A stretch of 8,189 bases of DNA from CAJBLF01 sp041679065 (lineage in GTDB: Bacteria; Patescibacteriota; Gracilibacteria; Absconditabacterales; Absconditicoccaceae), in the NCBI GenBank assembly GCA_041679065.1, contig JBBABI010000053.1, positions 1 through 8,189 of the forward strand, in the 5' to 3' direction. The translations under genes were made by a program, and so were the position numbers. Below are positions 1 to 5,600 of this stretch, piece after piece (position 1 is the stretch's first letter; the number at the start of each line of letters is the position of its first letter). Under the pieces are notes generated by a model that was not told the DNA's origin, made no database searches, and saw nothing but the letters and a program-made list of their open reading frames with translations.

Positions 1-95
1 TGCATGAAGAGTGCAATGACGGTACTGCAGCAAGCGAGGATGAGAATCCAACGACGAGTAGAGGACATATGTGCAGAAAGAAAACTTAAGCGCAT
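1..95 (-). CDS. N-terminus of a membrane or secreted protein (partial)
   Basis: The gene begins here and leaves the window at position 1, so only about 31 residues are visible. The minus strand shows a TAATG overlap: the TAA of the glycosyltransferase stop (97-95) shares its last A with an ATG at 95-93, a common form of translational coupling. An alternative in-frame ATG lies at 68-66. After a short polar stretch with two arginines (TRRW) comes a hydrophobic run, WILILACCSTVIALFM, which fits a signal anchor or first transmembrane helix following positive charges. Neither start has an obvious Shine-Dalgarno sequence. Its place as the next gene after three glycosyltransferases makes a glycan polymerase, flippase or other envelope protein plausible, but the visible part does not identify the family. 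Confidence 0.55.
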   Translation of the reverse strand, partial: MRLSFLSAHMSSTRRWILILACCSTVIALFM

Positions 96-1105
96 TATTG
101 CATGTCATACACCAGGGTGCTGATGAGAACAGTAAGATTGTGGTTCTGTTCTACGCGGTGACGTAAATCTGCTGCAAAGGCATCACGCTCATCGTGTTTC
201 ATGGCGAGAATAGCTCGCGCCTTTTCAGCCATGTTCGCCTCTGTTGCAACGCATTGGCCGGGTAGAATTTCTCGCGTAGCAGGAGATGAAGAGACGACCG
301 GACAGCCGCATGCCATTGCCTCCAGAACAATCTTATCCAGACCGCCAATACATGCATGCAGCAGGAGATCTGCACGACACAAAAGAGAAGGCATCTCCGC
401 CGGCGGTACCCACTGGATTATCACCCGGTCTGTGATTGCACGATCACGCATGAGCAACTGCAGACGCTCATGCTCTGCGGTATCGTGCGGGGTAATGATG
501 CCTCCGGCAATCAGCAGTCTGCAATCCTGCGGTAGCTGCGCAAAGGCATGCAGGATGACATCGTAATGTTTGGAACGGGTAATGCGTCCGGCGGCAACAA
601 TGATCCCGGGTTCGCGCAGAGAAGAATTGGGGATATATGTATGAAGATCAATTCCATGTCCAACGACCTTCTGTTTTCGCGATGACCGCGGCAGCCCGTG
701 TTGTGTTGCTGTGAACACGGTACGCACACACAGAAGTGCGGCAGACAACCGCCAGCTACCACGGCGTATTTCATACCAAAGATACATGCGCTTCCGGAGG
801 ATCTTCCACAACACGCAACCAAGAAGCACCCAAATCGGAGTCATGTGCACAAAAACGGCATCGTATTCACCACGCAGTGACCACTGCAATTTCCAGAAAC
901 GCAGAATCTGCCGCCACCGGGGTAATCCTTCTTCTTTGCCCAGAGAATGGATATGGACATTCTTGGGAAGCGCATGTTTTCCGACACACTGAGCAATCAC
1001 GGTAACCTGCGTGCAATGCTTGGAGAACTCTTCCAGCCAACGATGGAAGAATCCCAGAATGGGATCGTGCACATCAACCTTCTGTGTGACAATCAGCAGT
1101 TTCAT
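95..1105 (-). CDS. GT4-family glycosyltransferase (variant acidic motif)
   Basis: This 336-aa protein has the two-Rossmann GT-B layout of retaining glycosyltransferases. Such enzymes transfer a sugar from a nucleotide donor to a glycan or lipid-linked acceptor on the cytoplasmic face of the membrane. The inter-domain GHGID motif is at 149-153. The phosphate-contacting Arg and Lys are at about R174 and K179 (GRITRSK). The C-terminal donor-site block is GGLDKIVLEAMACGCPVV. In the usual E-x7-E motif only the second Glu (E262) is present; the first position is Gly254, as in the known GGLDK-type subgroup. A hydrophobic patch around 87-110 is part of the N-domain and is not clearly transmembrane. 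It starts 6 nt after the preceding glycosyltransferase stops, which implies cotranscription. Donor and acceptor cannot be read from the sequence. Confidence 0.88.
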   Translation of the reverse strand: MKLLIVTQKVDVHDPILGFFHRWLEEFSKHCTQVTVIAQCVGKHALPKNVHIHSLGKEEGLPRWRQILRFWKLQWSLRGEYDAVFVHMTPIWVLLGCVLWKILRKRMYLWYEIRRGSWRLSAALLCVRTVFTATQHGLPRSSRKQKVVGHGIDLHTYIPNSSLREPGIIVAAGRITRSKHYDVILHAFAQLPQDCRLLIAGGIITPHDTAEHERLQLLMRDRAITDRVIIQWVPPAEMPSLLCRADLLLHACIGGLDKIVLEAMACGCPVVSSSPATREILPGQCVATEANMAEKARAILAMKHDERDAFAADLRHRVEQNHNLTVLISTLVYDMQ

Positions 1106-1111
1106 GAAGAG

Positions 1112-2257
1112 TTACGAAGAAGACGAACGGGCAAGCCCTTGAAGAAAATCAGCATACTCCCCAATGAGGCGGGTACGCTCAAAGCGATCCAGAATCTTTG
1201 TCGCTTCCGCCCCAAGCCGTTTGCATAAAGCATCATCCCCCAATAACTGTTTGATCTTTTTTGCAAGATCATCAGGATCACCCGTAGTGAAGATGCCGTT
1301 CAGACCATCCTGAATCACTTCCGGCATGATGCCGACGCGCGTGGCAATAACGGGCATGCCCGCAGCCATTGCTTCAAGCGCATTGCGCGGGCCGCCCTCG
1401 CTATGGGAACTCATGACGAAAACGCGCGCCGTAGTGATGGCACCGATTACCGCCTGAATGGTTGGCAGCCACCCAACAAAGGTGACTCTGTTCTCCATGC
1501 CTAATTGTTGCACAAGCTCTTCACATGCCGACCGTTCTGGGCCATCACCAATAACCAGAAGTCGCGCACCTGGCAGTTGATGAACTGCACGAATAACACT
1601 TCGCAAATTCTTGTTCGCAACCAAGCGGCCGCAAAAAGAAACATCGTACGAAACAGGTGGCTTGAGCTTCTGACGCAGAAGATCGGCATCCAGATAGAAC
1701 GACGGAACAATGTGAATCTTCTTTTCTGGAACTCCCCACGTAATGAGTTTTTCCTTTGTCCACGCATTCACAACGCGCACCGCCTGCGCACCCCGTGCAT
1801 CTAAACGAAGATATCTGCGAGACATAAATCGCCCGATTCGCTCCTTCCAGTCTGCTGGTTGCGGAAAACCGACTAGATGATGCACTTCCAGCGCATAAGG
1901 AATCTGGAGTTTGCGGGCAATCAAACCTGCACCGACGCCATTGTAGAACGGCGGATACTCATGCACGGTCATCACATCATGACCATGTTCCCGAACAAGA
2001 GCGCGTCCTTTTTTCATGATCCACAAGGGCTGATAGAACAAATGGAGCGGACAAGAATGGAAAAATACCGAGCCGCCAATGGGCGATGATTCCTCAACTA
2101 GGGCTCCTGATCCGTTGTTTTTAGATGGATGTGGCACACGGGGGCAAATGATATCAATACGATCCCAGTGTTTTCTAAATTCCTGCAACATGTACCAAAA
2201 TGCCCCCTGCTGCCGTTGCAGAATGGAACGATCCCCCGAGATCATGAGTAGCTTCAT
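1112..2257 (-). CDS. GT4-family glycosyltransferase
   Basis: This 381-aa protein is a GT-B fold retaining glycosyltransferase of usual length for GT4. The N-terminal acceptor domain covers roughly residues 1-190, with HEYPPFYNGVGAG at about 99-111. The C-terminal donor domain begins near FCGRLVANKNL (R211 and K216, the expected donor-phosphate contacts), continues with VIGDGPER (about 235-242), and has a canonical E-x7-E motif, EGGPRNALE (E287 and E295), followed by AMAAGMPVIATRVG. The start codon overlaps the stop of the upstream glycosyltransferase as ATGA (2257-2254), so the two are probably translationally coupled. It likely adds one residue of a cell-surface polysaccharide or glycolipid, but the sugar is not predictable. 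The C-terminus is a short serine run. Confidence 0.92.
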   Translation of the reverse strand: MKLLMISGDRSILQRQQGAFWYMLQEFRKHWDRIDIICPRVPHPSKNNGSGALVEESSPIGGSVFFHSCPLHLFYQPLWIMKKGRALVREHGHDVMTVHEYPPFYNGVGAGLIARKLQIPYALEVHHLVGFPQPADWKERIGRFMSRRYLRLDARGAQAVRVVNAWTKEKLITWGVPEKKIHIVPSFYLDADLLRQKLKPPVSYDVSFCGRLVANKNLRSVIRAVHQLPGARLLVIGDGPERSACEELVQQLGMENRVTFVGWLPTIQAVIGAITTARVFVMSSHSEGGPRNALEAMAAGMPVIATRVGIMPEVIQDGLNGIFTTGDPDDLAKKIKQLLGDDALCKRLGAEATKILDRFERTRLIGEYADFLQGLARSSSS

Positions 2258-3348
2258 GAGAATAATGAATGAAAGAGTAACAGATGATCATTGCACACGT
2301 CTTTCCATCCACGATGCTTATCAGAGGGGGTTGCCGCCACCTGCGCATACTGCGGATACCGTGCGTGAATATCCTGCAGTGCCGTAACCACATGATCAAC
2401 AGAAGAGAGATCCCGCAGCACCATGCCATTCGTGAGAGCGGCACTTAAACCCGTTTCCTTTGTTAAGAGGACAGGAAGCCCATGTGCTCGTGCTTCCAGC
2501 GCCACATTGGGGCTGATCTCTGTGAGAGAAGGGATAACGAGCACATCATGACCGGCAAATACCTTCTCTTTTTCTTCTCCATGCACCGGTGCAACGAAAA
2601 TGACACGACCCTCTAGGTCAAACTGTTTCACAAGCTTCGTAAGTTGTAAGGCGCACGGCCCTCGCCCCACTATCGTGAGCCGGGCATCGCGCATACGTGC
2701 AATCGCCTGCAAAAGAACTGGAAGATTTTTGAATGCGACAAATCGCCCCATAAAGAGGAGTTGCAACGGATCGTGTACCGAATGCGTATGCACCAGTGCT
2801 TCCGGCACGGCATTCTCAATGACCGAGTGTTGCGGCAGTTGCGGATAGTGTTCCTTGTAGAGCTCCTCTTGGAACTGCGTGGAAAAGACAATGTGATCGA
2901 ATCCGGAGAGAATTTTCTGCATCACTGGTCGCAATTTTGGACTCGATGCATACCATGCGCGCAAATCGAGTCGCCCACCACGATCGGTGTAGCGCTCCCA
3001 GAGGAAGTCTCCCCCAAGCCGCAGGATCTTCTTTGGTTTTTTTAGGCGTGCAAGGAAAAGTGGTATTCCACAACTCACAGAAGAGAATGCATAAACGATA
3101 TCTGCATCGTGCCCATGCTTCTTGAGCGCTTTGGCGTATCTGCGCCAGCGCAGCAACGGCCCTCCCCATTTTGATACTCGCACTACGGTCCATTTTTCAT
3201 TTTTCATTTTTAATTTTTCATTTTCACCGTAAGTGATTACAACAACCTCTTCTCCTGCCTTCGTCATCTCCCCCGCCAAACGCTCAACGTACGTCGCAGG
3301 TCCGCCAATGTCTGGAGGATAGATACCGGTGGCGAAGACAACTTTCAT
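2254..3348 (-). CDS. GT4-family glycosyltransferase with a low-complexity insert
   Basis: This 364-aa GT-B glycosyltransferase begins with the typical MKVVFATGIYPPDIGGPATY, where the IGGP-type loop belongs to the acceptor domain. The donor domain starts at FMGRFVAFKNL (R202 and K207), followed by VGRGP and an E-x7-E motif, EISPNVALE (E277 and E285), then ARAHGLPVLLT. Residues about 43-52 (NEKLKMKNEK) are encoded by a repetitive A/T-rich tract. They sit between the strand ending ITYGE and the next conserved strand VVRVS, a loop that tolerates insertions, so function is probably kept. The gene follows the recombinase by 35 nt on the same strand and overlaps the next glycosyltransferase by 4 nt (ATGA). 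No clear Shine-Dalgarno precedes the ATG. The sugar specificity is unknown. Confidence 0.92.
   Translation of the reverse strand: MKVVFATGIYPPDIGGPATYVERLAGEMTKAGEEVVVITYGENEKLKMKNEKWTVVRVSKWGGPLLRWRRYAKALKKHGHDADIVYAFSSVSCGIPLFLARLKKPKKILRLGGDFLWERYTDRGGRLDLRAWYASSPKLRPVMQKILSGFDHIVFSTQFQEELYKEHYPQLPQHSVIENAVPEALVHTHSVHDPLQLLFMGRFVAFKNLPVLLQAIARMRDARLTIVGRGPCALQLTKLVKQFDLEGRVIFVAPVHGEEKEKVFAGHDVLVIPSLTEISPNVALEARAHGLPVLLTKETGLSAALTNGMVLRDLSSVDHVVTALQDIHARYPQYAQVAATPSDKHRGWKDVCNDHLLLFHSLFS
3190..3227. repeat. A/T-rich short-period repeat inside a glycosyltransferase gene
   Basis: The plus strand shows the unit CATTTTT repeated with small variations (CATTTTT, CATTTTT, then TAATTTTT, CATTTTC). 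On the coding strand it yields NEKLKMKNEK. This is a simple-sequence tract within an otherwise balanced-composition gene. The visible copies keep the reading frame. Confidence 0.75.
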
Positions 3349-3383
3349 GAAATCTTATCAAGAAATTACGCCTAGAATACCCT

Positions 3384-4226
3384 CTAAACGAGCGGGCTCC
3401 GAATATTCTTTAACATAGGATTGGTAACCTGCGTGTAGCGCTGGGTCGTTTGAATATTCTGATGTCCTAGAAGCTCCTGTACGTAGCGTACATCTACACC
3501 GTTCTCCAGAAGATGCGTAGCAAAACTGTGACGCAAAGAATGAAATGTTGCTTTCTTCTCTATTCCTGACCGTTGCATGGCATCCTGAAGAATTTGCTGC
3601 GCAGTCCTGGCACTCAGTTTGCCTCCGCGCTCACTTGGAAAAACCAGATCTGTGCCTTTTTTATCTGCAACATACATATGGATCTCCGCTGCTATCTTTC
3701 CGGGAATGACCGAGATCCGGTCCTTCTTCCCCTTCGCATTCTTGATATGCATCGTACACTGCTCAACATCCAGATCGTGCACGCACAAATCGAGTACTTC
3801 ACTAACGCGCAATCCGGCCCCGTAGGCCAGTGCCAGCAGAAGACGATGCTTTTGATTTTTTGTACTATCGAGTATTGATTGAATTTCTTCACGAGAGAAA
3901 ATGACCGGTAGACTCCTGGGCTCTTTGGCACCACGAATCGCTAGCGGTGCACGCGACCGTACGACATCGCGATAGTAATACTTGATCGCATTAAGAATCA
4001 GATTCCTGGTCGCCGGCGCACATCCCTGTTCTTCTTTGTGCAGCAAATACGCTTTTACATGTTCTGCATCGGCAATATGTATATCATTACCGTGTGACAT
4101 TAAATACTCCCGAACAATGCCGATATAACTTTTTCTAGTGCGCGGACTGAATCCTCTGAGACGCATTTCGCGCTCCAATAGAGCAATCTGCGCGTCTATT
4201 TCCTTCTGATGTGCCTGTAAATTCAT
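3384..4226 (-). CDS. Tyrosine recombinase (XerC/XerD-like integrase)
   Basis: This 280-aa site-specific recombinase cuts and rejoins DNA through a 3'-phosphotyrosine intermediate. The N-terminal SAM-like core-binding domain spans about residues 12-90 (RTRKSYIGIVREYL). The catalytic domain keeps every active-site residue: R140 (GAGLRVSE), K165 (NAKGKKDR), H229-x-x-R232 (HSLRHSFATHLLE), H255 (LLGHQN) and Tyr264 (TTQRYTQVTNP). The length is close to XerC/D (about 300). It lacks the extra helix region between the catalytic Lys and the HxxR that marks integron IntI enzymes, although its SPL tail is similar. A dif-like site and a 42-nt palindrome lie 65-115 nt upstream of its start. This resembles single-recombinase Xer systems in which the target adjoins the gene. 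It may be the resident Xer enzyme or the integrase of the adjacent module; its base composition matches the flanking genes, not the module. Confidence 0.9.
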   Translation of the reverse strand: MNLQAHQKEIDAQIALLEREMRLRGFSPRTRKSYIGIVREYLMSHGNDIHIADAEHVKAYLLHKEEQGCAPATRNLILNAIKYYYRDVVRSRAPLAIRGAKEPRSLPVIFSREEIQSILDSTKNQKHRLLLALAYGAGLRVSEVLDLCVHDLDVEQCTMHIKNAKGKKDRISVIPGKIAAEIHMYVADKKGTDLVFPSERGGKLSARTAQQILQDAMQRSGIEKKATFHSLRHSFATHLLENGVDVRYVQELLGHQNIQTTQRYTQVTNPMLKNIRSPLV

Positions 4227-4243
4227 AGGAAGGAAATCCTATG
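4224..4243 (-). promoter_or_regulatory. Hairpin covering the recombinase start codon
   Basis: A perfect 7-bp inverted repeat (CATAGGA at 4224-4230, TCCTATG at 4237-4243) with a 6-nt loop includes the ATG (4226-4224). Its other arm, on the mRNA strand, contains AGGA about 10 nt before the ATG, the only Shine-Dalgarno-like element seen for this gene. In the mRNA both would be paired, which could limit translation of the recombinase. The pairing is directly visible; the regulatory role is inferred. Confidence 0.4.
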
Positions 4244-4290
4244 CATACTTCGTTAGTTTGGCAACCAAAATACTGCGTATAAGATATGCA

Positions 4291-4332
4291 AACTCGTTCT
4301 TATTGCGAAAACATTGCGCATAAGAACGAGTT
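4291..4332. repeat. 42-nt palindrome upstream of the recombinase
   Basis: AACTCGTTCTTAT (4291-4303) and ATAAGAACGAGTT (4320-4332) are perfect 13-nt inverted repeats. A further GCG/CGC pairing inside follows a one-base bulge, leaving a small A-rich loop. The right arm runs into the dif-like site and the left module repeat. It lies in the upstream region of the recombinase gene and may be a recombinase or regulator binding site. There is no U-tract that would make it a terminator for either strand. Confidence 0.6.
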
Positions 4333-4341
4333 ATGTAACAT
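4313..4341 (+). other. dif-like Xer recombination site at the left edge of the module
   Basis: The sequence reads as an 11-nt left arm ATTGCGCATAA (4313-4323), a 7-nt spacer (4324-4330) and an 11-nt right arm TTATGTAACAT (4331-4341). Compared from memory with E. coli dif (arms GGTGCGCATAA and TTATGTTAAAT, 6-nt spacer), 9 of 11 positions match in each arm. The B. subtilis XerD arm (TTATGTAAACT) is equally close. The spacer is one nucleotide longer than the usual six. The right arm begins the inverted repeat bounding the methyltransferase/ATPase module, so the module edge falls within or beside this site. No recombination is shown by the sequence; use as a Xer or integrase target is inferred. 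Confidence 0.5.
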
Positions 4342-4391
4342 AAATTTTTTACCTTCTTCCTGCGGCACCGATTCCGCTTACGTTCTTTTCG
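4330..4391 (+). repeat. Left inverted repeat of the module
   Basis: This 62-nt segment recurs in reverse complement at 7294-7352. Perfect blocks are GTTATGTAAC at the outer end, AATTTTTTAC, GGCACC, and GCTTACGTTCTTTTCG (4376-4391) at the inner end. Roughly four of five positions agree overall, with small gaps between the blocks. The repeat pair encloses exactly the AT-rich methyltransferase and ATPase genes and excludes the recombinase. Confidence 0.8.
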
Positions 4392-4400
4392 CCCCCCCCC
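4392..4400. repeat. Run of nine C residues
   Basis: A C9 homopolymer interrupts an otherwise A/T-rich region upstream of the methyltransferase, directly between the left inverted repeat and the direct repeat. The corresponding right-hand position has only short C runs. Such tracts vary in length by slippage, and basecalling is also error-prone at them. Confidence 0.8.
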
Positions 4401-4423
4401 AACGAGCGCTGTTTGTTATTTTT
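4397..4423 (+). repeat. Left copy of a 27-nt direct repeat
   Basis: This copy matches 7261-7287 at 23 of 27 positions in the same orientation, with the shared core CTGTTTGTT followed by a T-rich end. It lies just inside the left inverted repeat, so the module edges read A-B on the left and B-A' on the right. The inverted blocks point in opposite directions while these inner blocks point the same way. Confidence 0.7.
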
Positions 4424-4488
4424 AAAAGGAAGTTCTTTTTATTAGGGGAATAGCGTTGGTTTTTGTTGAAAACGTAATTTGTTGTAAA

Positions 4489-4517
4489 TTGTAAAATTAA
4501 CATATAGAGACTAATAT
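4489..4517 (+). promoter_or_regulatory. Putative promoter of the methyltransferase/ATPase pair
   Basis: TTGTAA (4489-4494) and TAATAT (4512-4517) are 17 nt apart, each matching the sigma-70 consensus at 4 of 6 positions. Transcription would start near 4524, only about 10 nt before the ATG at 4534, giving an almost leaderless mRNA. This fits the lack of a Shine-Dalgarno there. An alternative pair is TTGTTG (4479-4484) with TATAGA (4503-4508), 18 nt apart. The region is A/T-rich, so chance matches are easy. Confidence 0.3.
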
Positions 4518-4533
4518 TCTGGCAGATATATTT

Positions 4534-5600
4534 ATGAAGCATTCTAAAAATAAGCTAAAGGCAATTGACTTTTTCTGCTCTGGTGGAGGACTTAGCTACG
4601 GATTAAAACTAGCTGGGATTGATGTAATTGCTGGAATAGATATTGATCCAGATTGTAAAGAGACATACGAATCCAATATTAAAGGAGCAAAATATTTTCT
4701 TGCTGACGTAAATAAATTAAAAGAGAAAGAACTGACAGATGCATTCGGCATTGAAAAGAATGACGATGACCTAGTTTTGGCTGGATGCAGCCCATGTCAG
4801 TATTGGACTATTATTCGCACTAATAAAAGCAAGTCACAACAATCAAGAATTTACTTCATGAATTCCACAGATTTGTTAAATACTACAATCCAGGCTACGT
4901 AGTTGTAGAAAATGTGCCTGGAATACTAAATAAACACAAAGAAAGTGGATTGGATATATTTGTTAAGAAATTAGAGAAACAAGGCTATAAGGTTCATTAT
5001 GAAGTAGTTAACTTAAATCACTTTGGTGTACCAGAGACAAGAAAAAGGTTTTCACTTACTGCAAATAGAGTAACGAATAAAATTATTTTTCCTAAACCAG
5101 ATTATTCATGCCCAACCGTTGCAGATTTTATTGGTAAAAATAATGGATTTCCGAGAGTGAAAGCTGGGCACAAGGATACTACTGATTTTATGCACACAGT
5201 TGCAGGATTGAGTAAAAATAATATTGAGAGACTGAAATTAACACCAAAGAATGGAGGTACGCGACTATCTTGGGCAAACACAAATTTACAAATAAACGCT
5301 TATAAAAAGGAAAATGGCAACGTGTCGTTTAATGACACTTATGGACGAATGTCATGGGATAAACCAGCACCAACAATAACTACCAAGTTTTTTAGTATTT
5401 CAAATGGTAGATTTGCTCATCCTGATGAAAATAGGGCACTCTCTCTCAGGGAAGGAGCTACTCTTCAAACTTTCCCGAAGACATATAGATTTATTGGTAG
5501 TAGTTTTGAGTCAATTGCTAGAATGATCGGAAATGCTGTTCCGCCACTATATGCAAAGCAAATAGGTTTATCTATTATCAATAATCATTATGGTAAATGA
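4534..5600 (+). pseudogene. C5 cytosine DNA methyltransferase, split by a one-base frameshift
   Basis: The enzyme family moves a methyl group from S-adenosylmethionine to C5 of cytosine in a specific DNA site. The first frame (4534-4902) carries motif I, DFFCSGGGLSYGLKLAG (residues 12-28), and the catalytic motif IV, GCSPCQYW with Cys88. It then goes out of frame after the ATG codon at 4858-4860. Reading on in the -1 frame from 4860 gives EFHRFVKYYNPGYVVVENVPG, which supplies motif VI (ENVPG, residues 126-130 of the joined protein). Motif VIII (FGVPETRKRF, R170 and R172) and motifs IX-X (REGATLQTFP, RMIGNAVPP) follow. The joined product is 355 aa, a normal length. Loss of one G (ATGGAATTC becoming ATGAATTC) explains the break. 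No slippery heptamer is visible there. The second frame's first possible start, GTG at 4914, lies inside motif VI, so it is not an independent gene. The recognition site is not predictable. The gene may be inactivated, phase-variable or a sequencing error. Confidence 0.9.

Noticed and set aside
95..1105. Glycosyltransferase with Gly in place of the first Glu of E-x7-E as an inactive enzyme
   Set aside because: The GGLDKxxLEAMA form is a known variant among GT4 enzymes, and the rest of the donor site is intact, so inactivation is not supported.
201..1228. Plus-strand frames opposite the glycosyltransferase at 95-1105
   Set aside because: These are antisense shadows with Arg/Ser/Cys-rich, motif-free translations; the minus-strand gene has full family motifs.
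4855..4870. Programmed -1 ribosomal frameshift as the explanation of the split
   Set aside because: There is no X-XXY-YYZ slippery heptamer at the junction, and a one-base deletion explains it more simply. I noticed no obvious downstream pseudoknot, though I did not fold the region.
4914..5600. Reading 4914-5600 as a separate methyltransferase gene starting at GTG
   Set aside because: The GTG is the Val of motif VI (ENVPG); upstream codons in the same frame continue the conserved protein, so this is the 3' part of the frameshifted gene.
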